Assembly (NCBI RefSeq): GCF_000812465.1
Contig: NZ_JWMA01000046.1
Span: 1-32,183, forward strand
Reading direction: 5' to 3'
Length of the DNA: 32,183 nucleotides
Source: Cupriavidus sp. IDO
Lineage (GTDB): Bacteria; Pseudomonadota; Gammaproteobacteria; Burkholderiales; Burkholderiaceae
How positions within the stretch are numbered: the first letter of the stretch is position 1; each line of letters begins with the position of its first letter. The notes below the pieces were generated by a model. The model made no database searches. It was not told where the DNA came from and worked only from the letters and a program-made list of their open reading frames with translations. Position numbers and translations under genes: made by a program. Below, in pieces: positions 1-7,408 of the stretch.

Positions 1-12
1 CCTCACCCCCAA

Positions 13-38
13 CCCCTCTCCCGCAAGCGGGAGAGGGG
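13..38. repeat. Dispersed palindromic hairpin repeat, copy A
   Basis: Perfect inverted repeat with 12-nt arms (CCCCTCTCCCGC and its complement) around AA. It lies about 95 nt beyond the stop of the minus-strand hydratase gene that ends the first operon. The pyrimidine tract to its left and the GAGCAAGCCG-like flank to its right resemble copy B at 2161, so the repeat unit is longer than the palindrome. It may act as a terminator or mRNA 3'-end stabiliser, but there is no T-run. Confidence 0.8.
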
Positions 39-132
39 AGCAAGCCGCCGGTCGTCCGGGGCAGCGGTTTAACGTTACGCCGCTGGCATCCGCCCTTCAC
101 CTCCCCTTGTGGACGGACGCCGGGCGCCGTGG

Positions 133-933
133 TCAGAACAGCCGTTCGGCGCCCGGATAGAGCGGCGCTTCCTTGGCAAAGAAGCGGCGCACGGCCTCGG
201 CGTTATAGCTGCTGGCGGCACACAGGCCCTGTATGGCGGTTTCGAGTTGCGTCATGGCATGCCGGTCGGTCTCGAACGTGCGGTTCATGATCCCCTTGGC
301 CATCCCGAGCACATGCGTCGGCGCATTGTCAAAGCGCCGGGCGTACTCGATGGCTGTTTCCCGCAAACGATCGGCCGGCACCACGGCCTGCACCAGCCCG
401 ATCTCCAGCGCCTCGCCGGCCAGGACCTCGCGCGCGGATAACACGATCTCCTTGGCGCGCACCAGCCCGACCAGCCGGGGCAGGATGTACATCAGGCCAA
501 GGTCCGGCACATAGCCGATGCGCGGGAAGTTGGACACCAGCCGCGCCTTGTCGCTGGCGATGATGAAGTCCGCCCCCAGCGCCAGCGACAGCCCCGCGCC
601 GACGGCAAAACCGTCGATGGCGGAGATCACCGGCTTCTCCAGGTCCATCAGCTCGGCAAACCAGCGGTGGGCGCCGAGCAGTGCATCGCGCACGAGGAAC
701 GGCATTTCGCCCTCTTCCCCGCCGCCGCCGAGGTCCGCACCGGAACAGAAGTGCCCGCCGGCACCGGTCAGCACGACGGCGCTGACCCCGCGGTCTTCCC
801 GCGCCCGACGGATGGCGGCAGCCAGCAGCTGCTTGGACTCCTCGTCGAGCGCGTTGCGGCGCTGCGGACGGTTTAGGGTAATGACAGCGGTCTTGCCGTC
901 CTTCTCGAACAGCACCTTGTTGTTGTCGGTCAT
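133..933 (-). CDS. Enoyl-CoA hydratase/isomerase family protein (crotonase fold), paralogue 1
   Basis: A 266-aa crotonase-superfamily protein, the usual length for the family. The start at 933 is chosen because AGGAG lies 6 nt upstream and the conserved fold begins there (AVITLNRPQRRNAL, about residues 16-29); an upstream extension of the frame has no similarity. The oxyanion-hole segments GAGGHFCSGADL (58-69) and GFAVGAGLSLAL (108-119) are present. The two glutamates that add water in classical hydratases are replaced (Ser116 and Phe136 by alignment). The VPDLGLMYILPR segment keeps an acidic residue, Asp144, as in PaaG-type and dienoyl-CoA isomerases. An isomerase or other crotonase reaction is therefore more likely than simple hydration. 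It is very similar along its whole length to the protein at 4670-5467. It is last in the minus-strand run, 50 nt after the racemase gene. Confidence 0.9.
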   Translation of the reverse strand: MTDNNKVLFEKDGKTAVITLNRPQRRNALDEESKQLLAAAIRRAREDRGVSAVVLTGAGGHFCSGADLGGGGEEGEMPFLVRDALLGAHRWFAELMDLEKPVISAIDGFAVGAGLSLALGADFIIASDKARLVSNFPRIGYVPDLGLMYILPRLVGLVRAKEIVLSAREVLAGEALEIGLVQAVVPADRLRETAIEYARRFDNAPTHVLGMAKGIMNRTFETDRHAMTQLETAIQGLCAASSYNAEAVRRFFAKEAPLYPGAERLF

Positions 934-983
934 GTCTCTCTCCTGTCGCGGGCGTGTCCCGCTTGTTGTATCGGCGATGGCAC

Positions 984-2099
984 TCAGGCGGCGTTGCACC
1001 AGTCCCTGAGCACGGATGCCGTATGCTCGCCACGCTGCGGCACCTTGCCGGGCCGTCCGGCCGGCGTGCCGGAGAAGCGCGGTGCCGGATTGGCCTGCAG
1101 GACGCCATCGATCTCGGTGTACACGCCACGCGCAACCATGTGCGGGTGGGCCGCAGCTTCGTCGGGATTCAGCACCGGGGCAAAGCAGACATCGGTTCCC
1201 TCCAACAGCGCGCACCACGCGTCGCGCGTCCTGGTGGCGAACATGGCGGCGAAGCGCTCATGCTGCTGCGGCCACAGCTTCTGGTCGTGCTGCGTGGCGA
1301 ACGCCGGGTCGTCGGCCAGGCCGAGCTTTTCCAGCAACAGCTTGTGAAAGCGCGGCTCGGCCGAGGCGATCGTGACGAAGTTGCCGTCGGCGCAGCGATA
1401 GGCGCGATACCAGTGCGGCCCGTCGAGCAGGCTGGCGCCGCGTTGATTGGTGAACATGCCGGCCGACTTCAGGCCCAGGATCAGGTTCATCATGTGCGCG
1501 CTGCCGTCGACGATGGCGGCGTCGATGACCTGGCCTTTGCCGGTTTCGCGCGCACTCATGATGCCGGCGAGCAGCCCGACCATCAGGTACATGGTGCCGC
1601 CACCGATGTCGCCCACCAGGCTCGGCGGCGACATCGGCGCTTCGCCGGGCTGGCCGGACCACCACAGGGCGCCCGACAGCGCGACATAGTTCAGGTCATG
1701 GCCGGCGGCATGGGCCAGCGGGCCTTCCTGCCCCCAGCCGGTCATGCGGCCATACACCAGCTTCGGATTGCGCGCCAGGCACACGTCCGGGCCCAGCCCG
1801 AGGCGCTCCATCACGCCGGGGCGCATCCCTTCGATCATCGCGTCGCATTGCTCCACCAACCGGAGCACGGTGTCGATGCCTTCCAGTGTCTTGAGGTCGA
1901 CGGCAACCGAGCGCTTGCCGCGATTCTGGATCGCGTGCCGGCCGACATCGAGATCTTCCGGGCCGGGCTGCAGGCGGTCGACCAGGACGACGTCGGCGCC
2001 GAGGTCGGCCAGCATCATGCCGGTGACCGGAGTCGGGCCAAGGCCGGCGATTTCGAGGATGCGCAGGCCCGCGAGCGGGCCGCTTTTGTTTGAAGCCAT
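984..2099 (-). CDS. Alpha-methylacyl-CoA racemase-like protein (CaiB/BaiF, family III CoA-transferase fold)
   Basis: A 371-aa protein starting at MASNKSGPLAG, chosen for the GAAGGA site just upstream and because the family's N-terminal LRILEIAGLGP begins there. The pattern fits the racemase branch rather than true CoA-transferases. AAGHDLNYVALSG carries His134, LVGDIGGG carries Asp164 and ASAEPRF carries Glu248. These correspond to the catalytic His/Asp and conserved Glu of Mycobacterium MCR and human AMACR (His126, Asp156, Glu241). The known family reaction epimerises the methyl-bearing carbon of 2-methylacyl-CoA esters so that (S)-specific acyl-CoA dehydrogenation can proceed. Its neighbours, an acyl-CoA dehydrogenase and an SCP2-type thiolase, fit this role in branched-chain or side-chain beta-oxidation. 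It is preceded by a 118-nt gap holding hairpin repeat copy B, so its expression may be partly uncoupled from the upstream genes. A CoA-transferase role cannot be fully excluded. Confidence 0.88.
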   Translation of the reverse strand: MASNKSGPLAGLRILEIAGLGPTPVTGMMLADLGADVVLVDRLQPGPEDLDVGRHAIQNRGKRSVAVDLKTLEGIDTVLRLVEQCDAMIEGMRPGVMERLGLGPDVCLARNPKLVYGRMTGWGQEGPLAHAAGHDLNYVALSGALWWSGQPGEAPMSPPSLVGDIGGGTMYLMVGLLAGIMSARETGKGQVIDAAIVDGSAHMMNLILGLKSAGMFTNQRGASLLDGPHWYRAYRCADGNFVTIASAEPRFHKLLLEKLGLADDPAFATQHDQKLWPQQHERFAAMFATRTRDAWCALLEGTDVCFAPVLNPDEAAAHPHMVARGVYTEIDGVLQANPAPRFSGTPAGRPGKVPQRGEHTASVLRDWCNAA

Positions 2100-2160
2100 T
2101 TCCTTCTCCAGAACACGAAGTGAAGGGCATCGCTGTTGCATGCGCCGGCCCTCTCCCCCG

Positions 2161-2186
2161 CCCCTCTCCCGCAAGCGGGAGAGGGG
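2161..2186. repeat. Dispersed palindromic hairpin repeat, copy B
   Basis: Same 26-nt perfect palindrome as copy A, in the same orientation, inside the minus-strand operon-like run. It begins 31 nt beyond the acyl-CoA dehydrogenase stop and 61 nt before the racemase start. It could attenuate read-through between these two genes. Confidence 0.85.
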
Positions 2187-2217
2187 AGAAAGCCGCTGGT
2201 CGGTTGAATAGCGGCGC

Positions 2218-3414
2218 TTAAAGCCCGAACATCATCTTCGCCACGATGCCGCGCTGCACCTCGCTCGTGCCGCCATAGATGGTCGCCGCGCGGCGCAGGA
2301 ACATATCGTTGGCAATGCCGCGTGCCATGTCCTGCAGCGGATACGGCTGCGCCGGTGCCGGCTCATGCAGATGCGCATACGCCACGGCGCCGTAATCGCC
2401 CAGCGCCTCGACCTGCGCTTCCGTGATGCGCTGCTGTAGGTCGGTGGCACGCAGCTTGAGCATCGAACCCAGCACGTGCGAAGCCGGGTTGTGCGTCATC
2501 TCCAGCCTGGCAACGCGCTGCACCATCATGCCGATCGCCCGCAGTTCGGCATCCAGCCGCGCCAGCTTCAGCGCGAACGCCGGCCGGTCGATCAGCTTGC
2601 CGCCATCCGCATCCAGCGTCTTCGCAAAGCGTCGCAGCTCCCGCATGTAACGCATGAGATCCGGCAGGTCCGCTGTGGTCGCGTGCTCGTTGTTGAGCAG
2701 GAACTTGGTGATATTCCAGCCTGCGCCCTCCTCCCCAATCAGGTTCTGCACCGGAACGCGCACATTGTCGAAGAACGTCTCGTTCAGGTGATGCGCGTCG
2801 TCGATGCTGCGGATCGGCCGCACGGTGATGCCTGGCGTTGTCATGTCCACCAGCAGGAAGCTGATCCCGGCCTGCTTCTTGCCCGTCGCGTCGGTCCTTA
2901 CCAGCAGGAAGATCCAGTCGGCGTGGTGCGCGTAGCTGGTCCAGATCTTCTGGCCGTTGACCACATAGTGGTCGCCGTCGCGGATGGCGCGGGTCTTGAG
3001 CGAGGCCAGGTCGGAGCCCGAGCCAGGCTCGGAAAAGCCCTGGCACCAGAGCCGCTCGCCATCGAGGGCGGCGCGCAGGTGCTCCGCCTTCTGCGCCGGC
3101 GTGGCGAACGCGTTCAGCACCGGCCCGAGCATCTTCTGCACAAAGCCGTCCTGCGTGGGCGTGCCGGCCGCGGTGCATTCGTCGTCGAACACCAGCATCT
3201 GCTCCACCGACCAGCCCGTGCCCTCATGCGCCACGGGCCAGTAAGGCGCGCCCCAGCCATGCGCGCGCAGCAGCTTCTGCCAGCGCAGGATCTGCTCGCG
3301 CGGCGAGCGCGTACAGCGCGGCAGCCCCTTCAGGTCCGCAGGCACCTTGTCCCGCAGGAACTGGCGGACTTCCTGGCGGAACGCCTCCAGTCCCGGATCA
3401 GCTTGAAAGTCCAT
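2218..3414 (-). CDS. Acyl-CoA dehydrogenase (FadE family)
   Basis: A 398-aa flavoprotein of the acyl-CoA dehydrogenase family, catalysing FAD-dependent alpha,beta-desaturation of an acyl-CoA. The start at MDFQADPG is fixed by GGAGG 5 nt upstream; the long N-terminal extension of the frame is arginine-rich antisense-like noise. The FAD/substrate-binding segment GFSEPGSGSDLASLKT (127-142) and NGQKIWTSYAHHADW (153-167) are clear. At the C-terminus the usual YEGT base is IYGGTSEVQR (379-388), so the C-terminal Glu is absent. The catalytic base is probably Glu243 in LLNNEHATTADL, the position used by isovaleryl-CoA-type and several steroid-degrading dehydrogenases (inference). It begins 11 nt after the thiolase stop, so the two are very likely co-transcribed. 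The Gly variant favours branched or bulky substrates but does not define one. Confidence 0.92.
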   Translation of the reverse strand: MDFQADPGLEAFRQEVRQFLRDKVPADLKGLPRCTRSPREQILRWQKLLRAHGWGAPYWPVAHEGTGWSVEQMLVFDDECTAAGTPTQDGFVQKMLGPVLNAFATPAQKAEHLRAALDGERLWCQGFSEPGSGSDLASLKTRAIRDGDHYVVNGQKIWTSYAHHADWIFLLVRTDATGKKQAGISFLLVDMTTPGITVRPIRSIDDAHHLNETFFDNVRVPVQNLIGEEGAGWNITKFLLNNEHATTADLPDLMRYMRELRRFAKTLDADGGKLIDRPAFALKLARLDAELRAIGMMVQRVARLEMTHNPASHVLGSMLKLRATDLQQRITEAQVEALGDYGAVAYAHLHEPAPAQPYPLQDMARGIANDMFLRRAATIYGGTSEVQRGIVAKMMFGL

Positions 3415-3425
3415 GCATGCCTCCG

Positions 3426-4607
3426 TCAGTCCTTCCGGTACATGGTGACGACCGCCGCGCCGCCGATGCCGACGTTGTGCTGCAGGGCCACGCGCGCATT
3501 CTCCACCTGGCGCTTCTCTGCCTGGCCGCGCAGTTGCTGGACCAGTTCGGTGCACTGGGCCAGGCCAGTCGCGCCGATCGGGTGCCCCTTGCACAGCAGG
3601 CCGCCCGACGGGTTGACCACGTACTTGCCGCCGTAGGTGTTGTCGCCGTCGTCGACGAACTTCGCGGCGCCGCCTTCCGGGCACAGGCCGAGCGCCTCGT
3701 AGGTCAGCAATTCGTTCTGCGCGAAGCAGTCGTGCAGTTCGACCACGTTCACGTCATCGGCGCCGATGCCGGCCATTTCATACACCTTGTTGGCCGCCGC
3801 GCGCGACATGCCAAAGCCGGCGAGGTGGCGCAGGTCGCCCGAATGGAAGGTCTCGGGACCGTCGGTGGTGAGCGCCTGGCCGGCAATCCACACACGCGTG
3901 TCCAGGCCATGCTTCTTCGCATAGGCTTCGCTGCACAGCACCACCGCAGCCGCGCCGCAGGTCGGCGGGCAGGCCATCGAACGCGTCATGACGCCGGGCC
4001 ACATCACCTTCTCGGCCATCACCTCCTCGGGCGTGACCACCGTGCGGAACACCGCCATCGGGTTGTTGGCGGCATGGCGGCTCGCCTTGGCGCGGATCTT
4101 GGCGAAGGTTTCCACCGGCGTGCCGAAGCGCTTCATGTGGTCCAGGCCGGCGGCGCCGAACAGCTGCAGGGCGGGCGCCACGCCGTCCGGTACCACGCTC
4201 TCGCACGCTCGGTTGAACAGTTCCAGCGGGGCAGGACGGTCGTTGTAGATCGTGCCCAGCGCGCCCGGGTTCATCTGCTCGAAGCCAAAGGCCAGCACGA
4301 TGTCGACCATGCCGCTGGCGATGGCCTGGTTCGCCAGGAACAGGGCCGTCGAGCCGCTGGCGCAATTGTTGTGGACGTTGATGACGGGAATGCCGGTCAT
4401 GCCGATGTCGTACAGCACGCGCTGACCGCCGGTGGAATCGCCGAAGATGTAGCTCGCATAGGCCTGCCGGACCGACTCATAGCCCACGCCGGCGTCCGCC
4501 AGCGCCAGCCGCACGGCCTGCGCACCCATCACGGTGTACGGATCGCTCTGGCCAGGCTTCTTGAACGGAATCATGCCTACGCCGGCAACCACGACTTTCT
4601 GCGTCAT
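3426..4607 (-). CDS. SCP2-type thiolase (lipid-transfer/3-ketoacyl-CoA thiolase family)
   Basis: A 393-aa thiolase-fold protein; the start has AAGGAG upstream. The nucleophile is Cys82 in NNCASGSTAL, the GHPIGATG histidine is His342, and in place of the NEAF motif it has HDCF (292-295). HDCF is the hallmark of SCP2-thiolases, in which that cysteine (Cys294) replaces the second catalytic Cys of ordinary thiolases. Consistent with this, the C-terminal CxG motif is replaced by HNVGIGGAA. The family cleaves 3-ketoacyl-CoA, and its animal members act on 2-methyl-branched and bile-acid-type substrates. No sterol-carrier domain is fused. It lies between a crotonase gene (62 nt upstream) and the acyl-CoA dehydrogenase (11 nt downstream), and pairs logically with the racemase-like protein in the same run. 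Confidence 0.9.
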   Translation of the reverse strand: MTQKVVVAGVGMIPFKKPGQSDPYTVMGAQAVRLALADAGVGYESVRQAYASYIFGDSTGGQRVLYDIGMTGIPVINVHNNCASGSTALFLANQAIASGMVDIVLAFGFEQMNPGALGTIYNDRPAPLELFNRACESVVPDGVAPALQLFGAAGLDHMKRFGTPVETFAKIRAKASRHAANNPMAVFRTVVTPEEVMAEKVMWPGVMTRSMACPPTCGAAAVVLCSEAYAKKHGLDTRVWIAGQALTTDGPETFHSGDLRHLAGFGMSRAAANKVYEMAGIGADDVNVVELHDCFAQNELLTYEALGLCPEGGAAKFVDDGDNTYGGKYVVNPSGGLLCKGHPIGATGLAQCTELVQQLRGQAEKRQVENARVALQHNVGIGGAAVVTMYRKD

Positions 4608-4669
4608 GTCTTTCTCCTTGAATGTCTTGATGTTTGAAATGAAACCAGGCGGGAATCGGCCGATTCCCG

Positions 4670-5467
4670 TCAGAACAGGCGTTGCGTGCCCGGGAACAGC
4701 GGCGCTTCCTTCGAGAAGAAGCGCCGTACCGCCTCGGCGTTGTAATGGCTGGCCGCGCACAGGCCCTGCACAGCGGCTTCGAGTTGAAGCAACGCATGCC
4801 GGTCGGTCTCGAAGGTCCGGTTCATGATGCGCTTGGCCATGCCAAGCACATGGGTCGGGGCTTTCTCGAAGCGTTGCGCGAATTCGACGGCGGCGTCGCG
4901 CAGGCGGTCGACCGGCACCACGGCCTCGGCCAGGCCGATGGCCACCGCTTCTTCGCCCTGGATCTCGCGAGCGGAGAAGACGATCTCCTTGGCACGCACC
5001 AGCCCGACCCGGCGCGGCAGGATGTACATCAGCGACAGGTCGGGGACAAACCCGACGCGCGCGAAGCTCGACACGAAGCGTGCCCGGTCGCTGGCGATGA
5101 TGAAATCGGCCGCCAGCGCCACCGACAGGCCGGCGCCGGTCGCAAAGCCGTCCACGGCGGAAATCACCGGCTTTTCCAGGTCGGTCAGCTCGGCGAACCA
5201 GCCATGGTGGTCCAGCAGCAGGTCGCGCACGTAGAAGCCGCGCTCGGCATCCGCGCCGCCGTCGCCCAGGTCCGCCCCGGCGCAAAAATTGCCACCGGCG
5301 CCGGTCAGCACGACCGCGCTCACCGATCGGTCTTCCCTGACCGCCCTGACGATGTCCGTCATCGCCGCCTTGATGGAATCGTCGAGCGCATTCCTCCTGT
5401 GCGGCCGATTCAGCGTGATGACGGCCGTTGCGCCGACCTTTTCCAGTAGCACCGTGTTGTCAGACAT
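4670..5467 (-). CDS. Enoyl-CoA hydratase/isomerase family protein (crotonase fold), paralogue 2
   Basis: A 265-aa crotonase-fold protein and first gene of the minus-strand run; GAGGAG precedes the start. It is a close paralogue of the last gene of the same run (133-933), sharing long identical stretches such as LMYILPR, NRTFETDRHA and the YNAEAVRRFF tail. GAGGNFCAGADL (57-68) and GFATGAGLSVAL (108-119) form the CoA-binding and oxyanion segments. Both classical hydratase glutamates are missing (Ser115 and Phe135 by alignment), while Asp143 in VPDLSLMY is retained. This again argues for an isomerase-like or altered reaction. Such closely related copies at both ends of one operon suggest an internal duplication with possible division of labour. 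Confidence 0.9.
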   Translation of the reverse strand: MSDNTVLLEKVGATAVITLNRPHRRNALDDSIKAAMTDIVRAVREDRSVSAVVLTGAGGNFCAGADLGDGGADAERGFYVRDLLLDHHGWFAELTDLEKPVISAVDGFATGAGLSVALAADFIIASDRARFVSSFARVGFVPDLSLMYILPRRVGLVRAKEIVFSAREIQGEEAVAIGLAEAVVPVDRLRDAAVEFAQRFEKAPTHVLGMAKRIMNRTFETDRHALLQLEAAVQGLCAASHYNAEAVRRFFSKEAPLFPGTQRLF

Positions 5468-5520
5468 GCAGACTCCTCTCTCCAGTGAAGCGTCCTGATT
5501 TGCACTTGCCGGGTCATCTT

Positions 5521-5556
5521 AGGGAGGGGTGCGGGACGTGCGCCCCTCCCTTTTTT
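5521..5556 (+). terminator. Intrinsic-terminator-like hairpin upstream of a plus-strand gene
   Basis: AGGGAGGGG (5521-5529) pairs with CCCCTCCCT (5543-5551), extendable by about three inner pairs, and is followed by a run of six T (5551-5556). In the plus direction this has the form of a rho-independent terminator, yet no plus-strand gene precedes it. It lies about 157 nt before the start of the gene at 5713. It could be a leader attenuator if a promoter lies at about 5470-5520, or it could stop antisense transcription into the minus-strand run. Confidence 0.5.
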
Positions 5557-5712
5557 GCCGTCGGCGGCAGGGAGGGATGGGGAGACAGGCCAGCCGCAGT
5601 GAAAGTGCGCCATGCGTTGCGCCCCCGCCGTTCAGGGAGGGGACGTAGCAAAGACGCGCTGGCTATCGTCGTCCGGGCACCGTTGCACACCCATCAACAT
5701 GGAGGAGACACC

Positions 5713-6507
5713 ATGAACTTCAGCGACTACCAGCACATCAGCTTTGCCCGGCGCGGCAAGGTGCTTGAAATCACCCTCAATCGCCCGGAGCAGCTCAATG
5801 CCTTCAACGGCGGCCTGCACGCCGAGATGGCCAGGGTCTTCGTCGATGCGAACAATGACCCGGAGTCGGAAGTCATCGTCCTGACCGGCGCCGGCCGTGC
5901 CTTCTCCGCCGGCGGCGACCTCGAGGCCGTGAAAGCCGGCTTCGACGATCCGCGCGCGTTCCGGGTGACGGCCCGCGAAGGCAAGCAAATCATTTTCTCC
6001 CAGCTCGATTGCGAGAAGCCGATCATCGCCAAGGTGAACGGCCCCGCCATCGGCCTGGGCTGCAGCATTGCCCTGTTCTGCGACGTGATCTTCGCCGCGG
6101 ACACCGCAAAGTTCGCCGATCCGCACGTGAATGTGGGCCTGGTGGCCGGCGACGGCGGCGCCATCATCTGGCCGCAGCTGATCGGCTATGCCCGCGCCAA
6201 GGAGTACCTGCTGACCGGCGACGCGCTGACGGCGACGGAGGCGGCGCGCATCGGCCTGATCAACCATGCCGTGCCGGCCGCGGAACTCGATGCGCGCGTC
6301 AACCAGTTCGCCGACCGCCTGGCCGCCGGGGCCGCGCAGGCCATCCGCTGGAGCAAGGTATCGGTCAACATCGGCCTCAAGCAGCTCGCCCACTCCATCA
6401 TGGATACCTGCATGTCCTACGAATGGCTGGCCAGCAAGTCGGACGACCACCGCGAGGCGGTCAATGCCATGCTGGAAAAGCGCAAGCCGGCGTTCACCGG
6501 CCAATGA
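5713..6507 (+). CDS. Enoyl-CoA hydratase/isomerase family protein
   Basis: A 264-aa crotonase-fold protein; GGAGGAG lies 6 nt upstream of the start. The CoA-binding GAGRAFSAGGDL and the AIGLGCSIALFCDV oxyanion segment are intact. The two hydratase glutamate positions are occupied by Ser (in GLGCSIAL) and His (in FADPHVNVGLVAGDGG), with an Asp in the following GDGG. The classical water-adding pair is thus absent and the exact reaction is open. It is divergent from the 133-5467 run across a 245-nt gap and is followed after 13 nt by the short-chain dehydrogenase, so the two probably form an operon. It clearly differs from the paralogue pair at 133 and 4670. Confidence 0.9.
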   Translation: MNFSDYQHISFARRGKVLEITLNRPEQLNAFNGGLHAEMARVFVDANNDPESEVIVLTGAGRAFSAGGDLEAVKAGFDDPRAFRVTAREGKQIIFSQLDCEKPIIAKVNGPAIGLGCSIALFCDVIFAADTAKFADPHVNVGLVAGDGGAIIWPQLIGYARAKEYLLTGDALTATEAARIGLINHAVPAAELDARVNQFADRLAAGAAQAIRWSKVSVNIGLKQLAHSIMDTCMSYEWLASKSDDHREAVNAMLEKRKPAFTGQ

Positions 6508-6520
6508 GCGGAGTGCCCGA

Positions 6521-7315
6521 ATGGCAAACACCATGAAGCACGGCGCCAGCCAGAGCCCGCCCATGGACTTCAGCGGCAAGCGGGTCCTGGTGACCGGCGG
6601 CGCCAGTGGAATCGGCGCGGCCATCGCGGAATTCTTTGCCGGGCAAGGCGCCGTGGTCTGCGCCTCCGACCTGAATGCCGCCCCTGACCTGCCGGGCCGC
6701 AAGATGCTGCGCGGCGATGTGTCATCCGAAGCGGATGTTCAGCGCATCACGGCAGAAGCCGTCGCCCACATGGGCGGAATCGACATCCTGGTCAATAACG
6801 CGGGGATGCTCGAGCCCGCCAGCCGCACCGTAAGGCAGCCGGTGGCAACGTGGCAGCGGACCATCGGCGTCAACCTCACCGGCACCTGGCTGATGTGCAA
6901 GGCGGTCGGCGCGCACATGCTCGAACAGGGCGGCGGGGCCATCGTGAACATCGCCTCGATCTATGGCCTCGGGGGCGGGCCCGGCATTGCCGCCTATACG
7001 GCGTCCAAGGCCGGCGTGATCATGCTGACCCGCTCGCTGGCCTGCGAATGGGCGCAGAAAGGCATCCGCGTCAATGGCGTTGCGCCCGCCATCATCCGCA
7101 CGCCCCCGCTCGACGCCATGACAAGCGCCGGCCGCCTCGACACCACCTCGCTGGAACGCCGCACGCCAATCGGACGGCTGGGGTATCCCGTCGAAGTCGC
7201 GCAGGCGGTGGCGTTTCTTGCCTCGGAATGGGCTTCGTACGTGACCGGCGCCACGCTGCCGGTCGACGGCGGGTGGACCGCCTTCGGCGCGGACGGTGAC
7301 GCTTCGAGGGGCTAG
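6521..7315 (+). CDS. Short-chain dehydrogenase/reductase (SDR), probable 3-hydroxyacyl-CoA or alcohol dehydrogenase
   Basis: A 264-aa classical SDR with the cofactor motif TGGASGIG (25-32), NNAG (92-95), and the catalytic Ser146, Tyr159 and Lys163 (YTASK). Asp50 at the end of the second strand suggests preference for NAD over NADP. The start at 6521 has GGAG about 7 nt upstream; an in-frame ATG at 6533 is an alternative. No FadB-type 3-hydroxyacyl-CoA dehydrogenase is seen in the window. Directly downstream of a crotonase gene, this SDR is the best candidate for the hydroxyacyl-CoA oxidation step (inference from context). The C-terminal VTGATLPVDGGW is typical of the family. Confidence 0.92.
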   Translation: MANTMKHGASQSPPMDFSGKRVLVTGGASGIGAAIAEFFAGQGAVVCASDLNAAPDLPGRKMLRGDVSSEADVQRITAEAVAHMGGIDILVNNAGMLEPASRTVRQPVATWQRTIGVNLTGTWLMCKAVGAHMLEQGGGAIVNIASIYGLGGGPGIAAYTASKAGVIMLTRSLACEWAQKGIRVNGVAPAIIRTPPLDAMTSAGRLDTTSLERRTPIGRLGYPVEVAQAVAFLASEWASYVTGATLPVDGGWTAFGADGDASRG

Positions 7316-7330
7316 CACGGCGGTCGGTTT

Positions 7331-7362
7331 GCTCCCCTCTCCCGCTTGCGGGAGAGGGGAGC
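7331..7362. repeat. Dispersed palindromic hairpin repeat, copy C, between convergent genes
   Basis: Perfect 15-nt arms (GCTCCCCTCTCCCGC) around TT. The central TT instead of AA shows the element lies in reverse orientation relative to copies A, B and D. It sits between the convergent ends of the SDR (stop 7315) and the MFS gene (stop 7409), so it is well placed as a two-way terminator, though no T-run is present. Confidence 0.85.
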
Positions 7363-7408
7363 CTCCACGAGCGGCGTCAGTGCAGGCAGGCGCCGTTGGT
7401 GCGCACCG

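Noticed and set aside
13..38. Repeated palindromes as a CRISPR array
   Set aside because: Copies are kilobases apart with no regular spacers and no cas genes in the window.
954..2093. 379-aa plus-strand open frame opposite the racemase gene
   Set aside because: Low-complexity Arg/Ala/His-rich translation antisense to a gene with clear catalytic motifs; typical of high-GC DNA.
3417..4637. 406-aa plus-strand open frame opposite the SCP2-type thiolase
   Set aside because: Antisense shadow; no recognisable motif, and the minus-strand thiolase has all family signatures.
4608..5285. N-terminal extension joining the thiolase frame to the hydratase gene (possible fusion)
   Set aside because: The extension is an out-of-frame reading of the hydratase gene; an AAGGAG site and the thiolase N-terminus begin at 4607.
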